Shown: positions 1-11,391 of the stretch, piece by piece
Numbering within the stretch: position 1 is the stretch's first letter
Layout of the letters: each line of letters opens with the position of its first letter
DNA from: Pseudeuparius sepicola
Taxonomy: Eukaryota > Arthropoda > Insecta > Coleoptera > Anthribidae
Direction: 5' to 3'
DNA: 64,000 nucleotides
Assembly (NCBI GenBank): GCA_963920635.1
Contig: OY987305.1
Span: 1,622,001 to 1,686,000, forward strand
Program-made: the position numbers and the translations under genes
The notes under the pieces: generated by a model
Seen by the model: only the letters and a program-made list of their open reading frames with translations
Database searches by the model: none
Told to the model about the DNA's origin: nothing

Positions 1-341
1 CATGTTCTGTATTTGTAGACACAATATTGTCAACTCTAATTTTTAGAAATCATGGAAACCATTATTAATTTTTACTAACAAGCAAAGTAGGTACCCGTTT
101 TATTAACAGATTCTCCAATAAAATGGCATACATGGCATCACTGATACCATTAGAATTTGGAAAGAATAGGCCTCACTTTGGAAAGTATAATGCTGGGTCC
201 TCGGCTGGGTCCCATTACTTTAAAGAGTCCCTGGCATCACTGCGAACCTGGACGGCTGGACGTGACTGCTTACTGTGATTGATATGTAATACTGCGAAGA
301 CGCCAATGTACATCTATATTTTTACTTATGCAGTATTAGTA
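1..341. other. unannotated flank
   Basis: AT-rich sequence left of the first foldback element. I see no coding region, RNA gene or clear repeat in it. Confidence 0.5.
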
Positions 342-343
342 TA

Positions 344-1467
344 CAGGGTGAGTTTTTTCGATGCCCACTATGGGGATCTCGGAAACTAGCAGAGCTAGAA
401 CAAAGGTTAAATGGGGAAAGAATTGCAGTTTTGAATGCTTAATCTAATGCCCCTTTGAGATTTTTAAAAAAGTTCATGGCTCACTAGATGTTTTGAAAAG
501 AGTGGTGATTTTTTGCTATTTCATCAGATCTCTGTAGCTCCGTTGTTTCTGATTATACAAAAACACATAAACTTGTGTTTTTTTAAATGTAAATCATAGT
601 TGGCTGTGGCCTTATAAAATCGGCCATTTTTTTTAGCTTTCCAAAAATATAATACTCGGCATAGTTATTATAAGAAATAAAAGAGCTATGGCTAATTCTC
701 TGATTTTTTTTTTAAATTTTCACATAGTCAGCCATGGAATATTTTCATAATTACGTTCTATTTTATAATTAGACATACTTTAAACTTTCTAATATTTTGT
801 TTTTAGCTGGTTAAAAAATGTAACAAAATAAAACAAAAATTAAAATACTCAAATTCAAATTATTATTATTTTAAAAGGTCACCTTTTAAAATAAAAAAGG
901 TGTTCAAAGAATCCACCATTATTATTTATGGAAATATCGCATCTTTTTAAAATTGAATTTGTCGCCTTTCTTAGAGGGCGCCTGTTAATACTGGCAATCG
1001 CTTCTAAAACAGCTGCTCTTAATTCAACAATTGTCTCGTACTTTATTTTGTACTGTTTCCCACAAAAATAAATCCAAAACAGCCAATCGGGGGATCGGAG
1101 CTGCCAGGAAATAGGTCTATTTCTCCTTATCCAACTATTTGGATAGAGCTGATCTAGGTAATTTCTTACGGGCAAATAATTATGTGGAGGAGCTCCATCA
1201 TGATAATTTTTGTTTTATTTTGTTACAATGACAATAAGGATGTAAGATTAGTGAGTGAAGTGTAAATGTATTTACAAGAAAAGGTGATAATGGGCATAAG
1301 CACTCAAAGTTAACAAAAAGAAAAAACTAGTGAGCCATGAACTTTTTTAAAAATCCAAAAGGGGCATTAGATTTAGCATTCAAAACTGCAATTCTTTCCC
1401 CATTTAACCTTTTAGCTCTGCTAGTTTCCGAGATCCCTATAGTGGGTATCGAAAAAAACTCACCCTG
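344..1467 (-). mobile_element. family A foldback DNA element, copy 1
   Basis: The element starts CAGGGTGAGTTTTTTCGAT and ends with its inverse, ...AAAACTCACCCTG, with TA on both outer sides (342-343 and 1468-1469). The left arm is several hundred bases. The right arm keeps only about 170 bp (from about 1296), so this copy has lost part of its palindrome. The centre encodes the last ~95 residues of a mariner/Tc1-like transposase on the - strand (separate entry). Copies 2-4 lie at 10051, 16331 and 26327. A TA target and a DDE-type transposase tail fit the IS630-Tc1-mariner superfamily. It is non-autonomous as seen here. Confidence 0.85.
879..1175 (-). pseudogene. C-terminal fragment of mariner/Tc1-like transposase (family A copy 1)
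   Basis: This open stretch of about 98 codons resembles the end of an IS630-Tc1-mariner transposase. It has a degenerate SPDW..FWIYF segment (the family's usual SPDLTPLDFFLW region). A helix follows with VELRAAVLEAIASI. The ending RCDISINNNGGFFEHLF matches the family's usual ending of a basic Cys-containing helix and NGGHFEHLL. The DNA-binding domain and the catalytic D,D residues are absent, so it cannot be an active transposase. The same tail occurs in the other three family A copies. The first methionine is probably accidental, because the fragment has no natural N-terminus. Confidence 0.75.
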
Positions 1468-1469
1468 TA

Positions 1470-2520
1470 TGTAGTAAAGTTGTGCGTATTTAAATTAATA
1501 ACGTTGTGCCTAAATAAGCTCTACTATAGTTTGCGTAAGTACTTTAATTTTCTTCATTTAGTTCAGTAAGTTCATTTACAAATAAGTACCTACCTAATTA
1601 ATTGACAATTGACTATTCATTCATCCGAGCAATAACCCACGATACACAGAAAACGGCATCTCCTTCAGGGGCTTAAGCCCCCCCGGAGAAAAAAGGCTAG
1701 CTACGCCTATGCATTAGAGGAAACGCAGTATGCTCACACAAAACTATAATATGCGTATATTTTTAAGAGACCCATGTATTTTTTGTTTTCAATGGCAAAC
1801 TTTTTTCCAACATTTGTCCGCAGTGTCCCATCGAGTTAGCTTTCAACGCCAATCCCATAGAGGTAAATTTAATTGGCTACGAATGTAGTGCACTGAAACT
1901 TTTTCTGTAGGACTACCCGTCGATTTTTACTTCCGTAATGCCCTATATCCTACACAGGGTGTCCTATAACTAGGATATTATTGATATTTTAAATGGACAA
2001 ATTTATTTTTTATTTCTTCTAAAAATTGTTTTTTATTATATCGGAATTCGGCTTGTATAGAGATTCGTGCAGGCCCCTGGACAAAAACTAGTGCATTCAT
2101 GATTTATTCCAGACGCCTTAATCATTATTTATGAAATACATTTTTCAAACGTCGCACGAAGGCGACGGATCGGAGGCCCTGGAATAAAAGAAAAATTGAT
2201 GGGCTATGGTCTGGCAAAAACATTGTTTAGCCACTTTATTTTCGGGCGCACGAACGCCTCGGTGTGGTTGCACCCTAATAACAATCGAAGGAAGTACGGG
2301 AAATCCGAAAACGAAAACGCATTTTGTAAATTTTTATTTTTATTTTTTTAAATTGTTGAGGCGTCGGTAACTAAAAAGGTTACTTGACAATATTTTTAAT
2401 TGCTCTAAAATTGTACTCAGTTTACAGTAGATGCACCAACATAGGTAACACCATTGATTAAGGTATTCCTTAAGGTATAATCATTATTCAATGGTTGTAG
2501 TAATAGTAAAGTATTATGAG
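1470..2520. other. unannotated interval
   Basis: AT-rich sequence between family A copy 1 and the hAT-like element. I see no supported gene. Confidence 0.4.
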
Positions 2521-2528
2521 TTATTAAT

Positions 2529-3850
2529 AGAGTAACCCAAATATGCAAGTCGAAACCCTAAAAATATGCGCATAAATATGCAAATAATTTAGTCAAAATA
2601 TGCAGGAAAATGTTGAAAATATGCAAATTAAGAAATACTTTAAAAATATAAATTTATTGTTTCATTTACAAATAAACATATAGTATAATGTACATACAAA
2701 TTTCTAAATGTATTTATACATAGTAAAAGTAACAATATTTTATTTTAAATTTTCTACATACAGGGCGATTGAACTAAATCTAAATAGGCATTTATTATAA
2801 ATTATAAAATCAGGTTGAAATTTAGTTGTAAAAACAATAAACCACTAAATGTTGCTCAAATTTCTCAATTAAAAAATTTTGTCTTCTATCAGAATATAAA
2901 AATTTATAAATGGAGAAACTCCTTTCCACGTCAACCGATGTAAGAGGTGCGCTTTTAAAATTGCTCACTATCACAGGATCCAAATCGATGGATTCGGTAA
3001 AATCTCCCTTTAAAATATTTGCTACTTGGCTAAGAATCTGAAACCCACTATTTTTTTCCATCACATTTCTAAATTTTTGAAATATTTTGTCCCCAGTTTT
3101 ACCTGTGACATTTTGAAAAGCAATCCAACCAGTTCTACACTTCCGGTTAATGGCAAATTAGATTCCTCCATTTGTGTTATTGTTTTATAAAGAAAGCTAT
3201 AATTTGCTTTTAGAAAGGAAAGTTGTTTCTTTATATCCTTGTTTTCGAATAGTTGTTTAACATCTGACATCTGTAAGGGACTGGGAAGATTCGTTCGAAA
3301 ATTCTGAAATTAGATCTTTCAGTTGGCAAAAATTCTCGCAATAAAAAAATGCAGCTTCCAACCAAGTGCCCCATCTTGTAATAACAGGTTGAGGTGGAAG
3401 AGGAGTGTTTGGTAGTTTTTCTTTGTAGAACTGAACCCTTATAGGCGTTTTAAGGAAGACTTTTTTCATGTTGGAAATTAAACTATTTACAAGCGGAAAA
3501 TGTTTCCTAATTTCCTCATCAACTCTATTTAAAGCACGAGCAAGCCATGTTACTTCGGATAAATGATTTTCAAATTTTGCCCGGCTCTTACCATGTATAG
3601 TGCTGCATCTGACAAAACGAGCAAAAAATTATCAATAGGAACAGGTGTAGGAAGAAAAAATGTTGATGTACCTAGACACCGACCCCTGTTCCCAAAAATG
3701 AATGAAACGCCTGCCAAAGATATAAATTATCCTAAATTTTTTCAATTATGCACAATATGCCATATTTTAAGGATAAGTATATGCAAATATTTAAAAAATG
3801 CATATCATATGCTAAATATGCGTGTTGCATATTTGGGTTACTCTATATAG
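2529..3850 (-). mobile_element. hAT-like DNA transposon remnant with 8-bp target duplication
   Basis: Inverted ends AGAGTAACCCAAATATGCAA (left) and its complement (right, to about 3844) enclose a broken transposase on the - strand. The octamer TTATTAAT sits directly outside both ends (2521-2528 and 3851-3858), and 8 bp is the hAT target-site length. The right end has about six extra bases (ATATAG) before the duplication, so the left terminus seems slightly trimmed. The subterminal regions on both sides hold repeated AATATGCA-type motifs. At 1.3 kb it is shorter than an autonomous hAT element. Confidence 0.8.
2822..3560 (-). pseudogene. broken hAT-like transposase, C-terminal half
   Basis: Reading right to left, three fragments in different frames make up the remnant. 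The first (3257-3469) carries PPQPVITRWGTWLEA, typical of hAT-related proteins of insects. The second (3061-3270) has a helical segment. The last (2822-3064) carries APLTSVDVERSFSIYKFLYS and ends near HLVVYC, the conserved dimerisation region of hAT transposases. Frame breaks between the pieces and the lack of a BED zinc finger or N-terminal catalytic region show it is dead. I infer the family from motif resemblance only. Confidence 0.75.
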
Positions 3851-3858
3851 TTATTAAT

Positions 3859-5170
3859 AAACGGAGAACCTGGGGCTAGGGACCATCTTGAAGGCGTCAT
3901 AATGCGTAGAAGTACTGAGTCCGAATTCAATACCTAGGCCCAATCTTGCCAACAAACGCGACTGAATATTTATAAAAAAACACTTCTTGACTAAATGTGG
4001 TTTCACGGGGCATACTAAGTCTGGGAGTGAGGTTATCGCCATGTTGCCAATTGCCTTTATAAAATACTTGTGACGTCATAAGTGCTTTCCCGCCATATTT
4101 CGAAGAAAGTCTAAAAACTTGCTAATTACGTAAATATATTCATTTTTTGAAATAATCGTAGGGCCTTAGGCACGTGTCCAGGAATTGTTTTATAAAGATT
4201 GTAAAATTTCGTCAAGTTCCACATGAGTTATAAAAAGTTTAACTTCAGTGCCTTGGTACATAAATAACTATTTTCCTAATTTAATATTTCAAGACGTTTT
4301 TTTTTCAACCTATTGTTAATTATCTCTTGCGCAAAACAATTTAATGTTTTCCCAATCAGTAGCAAAAGAAAATAACCAGATACATTCGTCAAATTCAGTT
4401 GCATTCATTTTGTGAAACTGCCTTTTAAAATGCGTTGTATATTTTTATCGGAAAAAGATAACCTACCATTGAAACGCTATTATTTAATAAATAAATTAAA
4501 ATGCTCGATTTTAATCGCCCGGCCATATTTCCCGTGTCAGCTTTTAAGCGATTTGTATAGCTCTGAAACTGAACGATTTTGTTTGACTTTTAGCTTTTGA
4601 GTACATAATAGGGACATTTCTGCAAATTTTGATACAAAAATAATACCGGCAGTTTCTGGCTAATTTCCAGACATATAATCTAGAAATGAAAACCAATGTA
4701 GTTCCGCTACTCACTACCAGATGGCGTTGTTCTGTCGCGGCTCCTTCAGCACTCTCAGCAAAATAAGGTGCGAACATTTCGAAACTTATCGACGATATTT
4801 TAAAACAAACAACCTTTTTTTAAGCAGCACTCCAGAGTAACTTTCCTCGCCCTACATCCTAAGGGCGTTCTTCCCCGATAATCGCAAAAAATGCGCCGGG
4901 CCTCCGTAATTTTCCCGACGGTGCGGTGGTACTACGAAGTTTTAACGACCGTAAACATGGCCGAAAACATTTGCATTACCATCGGTGCTTTTTGCTCTTC
5001 GCAAAAAACCCTAGTTTCCATAATGCGAATTAGCCGAAATTGATGGGAACCTCGGTGTGTCCACTGGCGTCCCAAGAGCGGAGGTAAAATGTCCCCCCTC
5101 TACGATCTTCACAGAAGATTATTGAAACCGATCGTTTGTCCATAAAGCCGCGGTTTTTCGACAATTATAT
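3859..5170. other. unannotated interval
   Basis: Mixed AT-rich and moderately GC-rich sequence. Several short open frames are present, none with a recognisable motif. I see no supported gene. Confidence 0.4.
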
Positions 5171-5174
5171 CAAA

Positions 5175-6366
5175 GCCTGGAAATATTAAAGTCCGCTTCC
5201 TTCTTTGATCTCTCCCAAAAGCCGGCAATTTTTTGCGACCGGTCGTAAATCAGCGTCACCTCGCACGCTTCGCATTTACGAGGGCGACTAAACGAAATCG
5301 CCGTCAAGCTAGTTATACGGGGGCAGGTTCATATTGACTTTCCATTATTTACCAAAGTCTACAAATATTAGTATACCTATTTAGACTTTGGTACAACATT
5401 ATTTGTGTAGGTAAGTATACCGTTAGTTTTTGGTAGATACAGGTAAATTAAAAGGCAAGGTAGCTATTACCAAGATCTACATAATTAGTAGGTATATCTG
5501 TAGACTTTGGTTGGAACATGAATAAAAATGCAATTTTTTATATTTTACGTTCATTTTTATTAAAGCCTAACAAAACACAGAGCAGACAAAAACATAAACA
5601 ACAAATAAATATTTAATGACAAAGAGTTAAACTAATCACATCTACTTTTTCATCCTGTAGTAAATATTTTAATATTTAAATTGACATAAACAATACAGAA
5701 CAAAATATTACGCACACGTACCTACAGAAGCATGCGTCTTACCATACTCTTCTGGCAATCTTAATGGGACTGCCGAGGGGACAGCAGTTTTTACTAAACG
5801 TTTTCCGGACAAAGTAAATGACTGATCATCAAAATGTGCCTTGCAAATTCTTATAGGTTTATATGCCTCTTCAGGTGGAATACTCGCAAATTTATGTTCT
5901 CCGATGAACCCTAAGGCATTCTTCCATTGCTGACACCTTCAAATTTTCAATATTTTAATATTATATCTATATTATTCTTCAATTAACACATAAGTATTCA
6001 AATGTCACATAAAAATGTCTTAATTTTTGTAGGTAGGTACCTCAAACTCAATCTTACCTTTCAGGGACTTTAGGAAATGAGAAAAAGGTAATATAGCCTT
6101 TTGAACTGGTTTTACTGCCATCCGCACTGCAGTAAAAAGCGTTACTAGGCATCACTACAACACAGTCACGGTCGGTCGGTAATATTTTGCGCGCACCCGG
6201 TAGAATGCGAACGAACCGCTCTCAGCTACACCGTGTACAGCTTATTTTCTTATATTGTAAGATATCGATCGGCTCGATGAGGAGGGGAGCGGGAGAGGGC
6301 AAGAGGGAAACGTTTGTCTACACAAGGCCGAGTGCCCGGACTTGTTAGTATATCTCTGGACGCTGC
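5175..6366 (-). repeat. 1.2-kb THAP-containing repeat, copy 1
   Basis: Sequence from about TATTAAAGTCCGC (5180) to ATATCTCTGGACGCTGC (6366) recurs in the same orientation at about 28685-29888. The two copies are closely similar, with scattered substitutions and small indels. Each holds two exon-like segments of a THAP-domain protein on the - strand, and a short purine-rich block near the right end (about 6275-6310). The unit may be a non-autonomous transposon whose ends I could not fix, or a segmental duplication. A shorter piece recurs near 9751-9795. Confidence 0.75.
5743..6152 (-). pseudogene. THAP-domain exons, copy 1 (start codon kept, one zinc ligand lost)
   Basis: Two segments join through GT..AG signals. 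Exon 1 (6152-6058) starts MPSNAFYCSADGSKTSS and ends ...FPKVPE. After an intron, exon 2 (5936-5743) begins CQQWKNALGF and continues through ICKAHFDD and LVKTAVPSAVPL. This is the layout of a THAP zinc finger (C2CH, with Trp, Phe and Pro core residues), a DNA-binding domain of P-element transposases and cellular THAP proteins. The second zinc cysteine of the usual CxxxxC pair is Ser here (YCSADGS), whereas copy 2 has Cys. A splice donor follows exon 2 at 5742, but I find no further exon. Probably a relic. Confidence 0.7.
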
Positions 6367-6700
6367 TTATATTGCCTCGAGTTCGCCTTGGTCTTGGTTC
6401 GTGATTTTTCGAACGACCACACACCCGAAGTTTGTCTTGGGAGTTGTGGGGGAGGGGGCGAGCCCCAGGGGGCGCCTATGGCCCGCGGGGAAGGGGGGGG
6501 GGAGCCTCCAGCTCGTCGCCCGCTCGGCTCGCCTCCCAACATTTCGATCCCGACGATTCCCGAGCCCTGGTTGCATCAACAAGTGTATATGTGCACGCGG
6601 AGCGCAGCGGTCGCGTCAGCCTTGTGCGCGTTCGATGTTCGATGTTACCTAGGAGCGCCGAACGGCGCTACGGACAGTGGTCCATAGGTAAATATCAGAG
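6367..6700 (+). promoter_or_regulatory. GC-rich block, possible CpG island or 5' noncoding exon
   Basis: About 330 bp of strongly GC- and CpG-rich sequence in an AT-rich neighbourhood, present next to THAP repeat copy 1 but not copy 2. It contains runs of G, several open frames on both strands, and a good splice-donor match (ATAG|GTAAAT) at about 6687. It could be the promoter or first noncoding exon of a gene transcribed to the right, even of the plexin 42 kb away, but nothing in the window proves that link. I do not call any of the overlapping open frames as a protein. Confidence 0.3.
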
Positions 6701-6759
6701 AGGCGTGAGATTTTGGTCGTTATTTATTATAGTGTATCATCCACCCGATTTGTCTTCTA

Positions 6760-7015
6760 AAAAAAAGGGGAAATTCCGCGGGTCTTCGCGAAGTTTCCAT
6801 GTGGCGAAAGGTGCAAAATAGTGTTGAGTTGCGTACAATAAAAATTCATCCCGAGTATAACCATAAATATCGCCGCGAAAAGTGAACTGTCAAAGGGAAA
6901 TGTGAAAATTCATCTTATCGGAAACTAGGCGTGACCGCCAAAAACTGAAGTGAGGTTGGTGTTAGGGACCTCGAAAATAGGGGGGTAGCCGCAAATAAAA
7001 AAAATCGGGTGTGGA
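6760..7015 (+). repeat. dispersed repeat, copy 1 (pairs with 23050-23312)
   Basis: From about TCCGCGGGTCTTCGCGAAG to ATCGGGTGTGGA this stretch matches 23050-23312 over its whole length, with many substitutions and indels. The shared landmarks are GGTGCAAAATAGTG, GACCTCGAAAATAGGG and ATCGGG(T/G)GTGGA. It has no open frame that both copies share. It may be the leader of an old retroelement or another dispersed repeat. I do not recognise the family. Confidence 0.6.
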
Positions 7016-7306
7016 TACACTATACAAATTAATTACCGAGGATTTTAATGAGAAATAGGCTAGAAATTTTCTTATGTAGTTTTTATAATTTTGATTTAGA
7101 TACGTTTTGAAAAGTTTTTTCCGAGTCAAAATGTGTCAGATTTCGTTCAGTTTAGTTATAAAAATTATTGCAACTTTAATTCTATTTTTATTTTGATAAC
7201 TGACTAGATGTTAGGCGCTACCACGTGGTTCTTAAAAAAATAGTAATGAAGGTTCATGTTGCTTTTAAGTGAAGTATTTTCATGGCATACTTAATTTTTT
7301 AATGTA

Positions 7307-7428
7307 CAGGGTCTTCCCTTATATTTGAGGCATTTATTTTTTGGTTCTCGTTCCAAGGACACTTTGTGTGTTTTTTCTATCTCCAAAAATGAATGCTGTG
7401 AGGTACTTCAAAATATACGGAGACCCTG
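7307..7428. mobile_element. 122-bp MITE with TA duplication
   Basis: The ends CAGGGTCTTCCCTTATATTT and AAATATACGGAGACCCTG are near-perfect inverses, flanked by TA at 7305-7306 and 7429-7430. No coding capacity. A TA-targeting (Tc1/mariner-type) origin is inferred. Confidence 0.75.
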
Positions 7429-7618
7429 TACTCATGTGGTATTTGTCAAATAATATTGTGTGTTTTTAATCATACTTTTTTTATTCATTTAGATTTTTCA
7501 ATGTTTTACTCTTGAACCTTTAACCAGCTAAATAAATAATTCTATTAATAAAAATATAGATAAAGTAGTACAAAATATAAGAAAAACAAGCAAGAATAAG
7601 AAGCTTATGAAATACATA

Positions 7619-8492
7619 CAGTGTGTCCCCAGATGGGGTACCGCACTCTTGTAAAGTTTCTTATATTTGATTTTTCGAGAAAAAGTCATTCTTGATAAAA
7701 AGTTTTGCTTGTTCTTAAAATAAGATTGGCATGGAAAAAGTTAACATTACTTATACTGGGTGACCAGAAAATTTAAAAAACGTTAATTAACATAAGAGTA
7801 AACTACCTCTATTTGTAGAGATGCTGAAAAAAGTTATAAAGAAAATTTGTTCAGCGTGTTAAGTTGCTTAGGTGTACAAAAGTTCAAAGTGTAAGGCCTA
7901 CTTTGATTTTTTGATTTTGTTTCATGTTTTTCTTCGATTAAATATTTTTCTGTAAATAGTATGACAAAACTGTATTAACAAAAGTTACTCAGAGTAGGAA
8001 AGTATGTACGACGAAAAAATTTTGACAATCCTGGCCTACTTTGAGTTTCTTACAATATTTTCCAAAATACAAAGTAGGCCTAGAATTGTTAAATTTTGTC
8101 ATTAGGCGCAGTTTTCCATTCTGGGTTCTGGGTAACTTTTGTTAATACAGTTTTGTCATACTATTTACAGAAAACCATTTAATCAAAGGAAAACAAGAAA
8201 AAAAAACAAAAATCAAAGTAGGCCTAACTCTTTGTGCACGTAAGTAACTTACTACGCTGAACAAATTTTCTTTATAACTTTTTTCACTATCTCTACAAAT
8301 AGAGGCAGTTTACTCTTAAGATAATTAACGTTTTTTCAATTTTCCGGTCACCCAGTGTAAGTAATGTTAACTTTTTCCATGCCAATCTTATTTTAAGAAC
8401 AAGCAAAACTTTTTATCAGGAATGACTTTTTCTCGAAAAATCAAATATAAGAAACTTCACAAGAGTGCGGTACCTCATCTGGGGACACACTG
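7619..8492. mobile_element. 874-bp foldback element
   Basis: It begins CAGTGTGTCCCCAGATGGGG and ends with the inverse, with TA at 7617-7618 and 8493-8494. Both halves are near-perfect inverse complements almost to the centre. Matching landmarks include GTTAACATTACTTATACTGG on the left against CCAGTGTAAGTAATGTTAAC on the right, and CAAATAGAGG in both. Essentially the whole element is one palindrome with arms of about 430 bp. It carries no protein. Transcripts would fold into a long hairpin. Confidence 0.85.
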
Positions 8493-8494
8493 TA

Positions 8495-10048
8495 TATCCT
8501 ACATTTTCTTAACTTTATTTTCTTCTGAAATAACCATGTATACTTTGACTACATTTTTTAAGATATAATTTCTGTGCTTTAACATGCAAAATCAGCTGCA
8601 AAATCATTTCATATAAATAAGTAATACCAGTATTATATATATTATTATATGTATTGTTGGATTATTAACATGCCTAATATATTTTTAGGATGCTTTTGCA
8701 AATAGATATTTTAAAAACCACAATGCATGAGGACATTTATGAGAAGCATCAATTTACACTGTAAGTTAGATGTTTGATGTTTAATATTTTCTAAATAATG
8801 AATGTAAAAATCTGATTTTTTATCTAGTTTAACCCAACACTTAAACGCCCCGAAAGTAAATATAAAAGGCACGAAAAGGAAATTACACGAAGCCAAATTT
8901 TTGCCATATTTTAAAAGGCCCGCTTTCTAAATATTTACCCAAGTATCCGCTATCAGAGCTTCAGCTTCTTTTAATAATTTATTCCGCTCATCCCAGCGAT
9001 ATCCATTTGTAAAAACCACCTCTTTTATTCAGCATCCCACTTACATTCCTTATTTATAATATACCCCGAGCGAGTTTTCATCGTTTTCATTAAAAATGCA
9101 TCCGCCAAGTTTATTCAATAGGGAACCCCAGTAATGCGGCTGAAATCCCTCGCTACATATGCCATTTAAAATTGAAGCATTCAACCCTGCAACCCGCAAC
9201 GATAAAATTATATTATTTTCCATTGTACTCCTTATGGTGATGTTGAATAAGTGAACATGTCGTGTATCATTTCATATGTCCCAACTAAATCCGGAGAACA
9301 CAGTTGTTATGAATATTCAAATTCGGTCTCTCGTAAAAGTTTGTCACTAGATTTTAGCGACACACAAATACTTAAATTCCCGTCCCAAGAGAAAGCCGAG
9401 CAAATATCACGTACAATTTCGTCGATGTTAACATTGGGTCCTAAGCAAACCAAGAAGTTGTAATAATTGTTGTGTCTATAGGTTATGCCAGTCTCACAAA
9501 TACCACTTGATGAAATCCGAGATAATTTTCCCGCAAGAAAGCTGAAAAAACAGGTGTCAGTGTCGCGCCCACAGTGCAAACAATAAATTTGTTGGGCCAG
9601 GTTAGTGTTTACAAGCTTGAGGGTTATTATTCTGCTTTCTTCATAACTGCGCTCTCATTGGTCAGGCGGTCCTGAGCTGGGCAGAGGCAGCGTAGCGCGG
9701 TGCTTACGTCATAGCAAAGTCTAGAGAATACTATAAGTCGGATCACTCCGATTTTTTGCGACCGGTCGTAATTTAATGTCAGCTCGCCACTAATTATTAC
9801 AGATTACTTATAAGGGCACGGCAAGTTCAGGCTGTACCTGTAGTAATTTTGGAATTTCGATGCATAATATTTTGCACATTTTGTGCTTACTTTTGTGTTT
9901 TGTCTGCTACTGCAGCCTCTGCAAACAACGCGCATCCGTTTTTTTAAATTTCGAATTCGTATTAAGCAATTTTTTCCCACCTGTTGTTAAATTTTTTACG
10001 TCATGACTCAATCATACTGTATACTTTTTTGGACGTGGGTTATACATA
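8495..10048. other. unannotated interval with a short repeat fragment
   Basis: I see no supported gene. Short open frames at 9251-9579 on both strands have no recognisable motif. At about 9751-9795, TTTTTTGCGACCGGTCGTAA followed by a CAGCTCG-containing piece matches the left part of the THAP repeat (5228 and 28737), so a third, tiny fragment of that repeat lies here. Confidence 0.4.
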
Positions 10049-10050
10049 TA

Positions 10051-11389
10051 CAGGGTGAGTTTTTTTCGATGCCCACTATGGGGATCTCGGAAACTAGCAG
10101 AGCTAGAACAAAAAAAGTTAAATGGGGAAAGAATTGCCGTTTTGATGCTCAATCTAATGCCCCTTTTGGATTTTTAAAAAAGTTCATGGCTCACTAGATA
10201 TTTTGAAAATAGTGATTTTTGTTATTTCATCAGATCTCTGTAGCTCCGTTATTTCTGATTATACAGAAATTTTTTTTGTTTTTTTAAATGTAAATCATAG
10301 TTGGCTGTGGCCTTATCAAATTGGCCATTTTTTGAGCTTTCCAAAAATATAGTACTCAGCATAGTTATTATAAAAAATAAAATAGCTGTGGCTAATTTTG
10401 TGATTTTTTTAAATTTTCACATAGTCAGCCATGGAATATTTTCATAATTACGTTATATTTTATAATAAGACCTACTTCAACTTTTCAAATATTTTATTTT
10501 TAGCTGGTAACAAAATGTAACAAAATAAAACAAAAATTATCATGATGGAGCTCCACCACATAATTATTTTCCCGTAAGAAATTACCTAGATCATATCAAA
10601 TAGTTGGCTAGGGAGAAATAGACCTATTTTCTGGCAGCCCCGATCCCCCAATTTGTCTGTTTTGGATTTCTTTTTGTGGGGAACAGTACAAAATGAAGTA
10701 TGAGACAAGTGTTGAATTAAGAGCAGCTGTTTTAGAAGCAATTGCCAGTATTGACAGGCGCTCTCTAAGAAAGGCGACAAATTCAGTTTTAAAAAGATGC
10801 CATATTTGCATAAATAATAATGGTGGATTGTTTGAACACCTTTTTTATTTTAAAAGGTGACCTTTTAAAATAATAATAATTTGAATTTGAGTTTTTTGAT
10901 TTTTGTTTTATTTTGTTACATTTATAATATTTCATCTAAAAACAAAATATTAGAAAGTTGGAAGTATGTCTAATTATGAAATAGAACGTAATTATGAAAT
11001 TTATTCCATGTGAAAATTTGTGAAAATTAAAAAAAAAAATCAGAAAATTAGCCATAGCTCTATATTTTTTATAATAACTATGCCGAGTATTATATCTTTG
11101 GAAAGCTCAAAAAATGGCCAATTTTATAAGGCCACAGCCAACTATGATTTACATTTAAAAAAACAAAAAAAAATTCTGTATAATCAGAAATAACGGAGCT
11201 ACAGAGATCTGATGAAATAGCAAAAATCACTCTTTTCAAAATATCTAGTGAGCCATGAACTTTTTTGAAAATCCAAAAGGGACATTAGATGGAGCATTCA
11301 AAACTGCAATTCTTTCCCCATTTAACCTTTGTTCTAGCTCTGCTAGTTTCCGAGATCCCCATAGTGGGCATCGACAAAAACTCACCCTG
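10051..11389 (+). mobile_element. family A foldback DNA element, copy 2
   Basis: Same CAGGGTGAGTTTTTTTCGAT ends as copy 1, with TA at 10049-10050 and 11390-11391. The internal transposase tail is on the + strand, so this copy is inverted relative to copy 1. Arms of roughly 500 bp on each side are closely similar inverse complements. Confidence 0.85.
10640..10860 (+). pseudogene. C-terminal fragment of mariner/Tc1-like transposase (family A copy 2)
   Basis: Reading on the + strand, WISFCGEQYKMKYETSVELR leads to LEAIASIDRRSLRKATNSV, then RCHICINNNGGLFEHLF and a stop at 10858-10860. It is the same transposase tail as at 879-1175. Only the post-catalytic end remains. Its 5' limit is where similarity to a protein fades, not a start codon. 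Confidence 0.7.
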
Positions 11390-11391
11390 TA

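Noticed and set aside
6314..6821. several overlapping open frames in the GC-rich block
   Set aside because: All frames are open because of base composition; none has a recognisable domain.
9251..9579. possible small gene on either strand
   Set aside because: No motif, no splice partner; the two strands overlap each other.
10586..10811. - strand frames inside family A copy 2
   Set aside because: The transposase tail reads on the + strand; these are its antisense.
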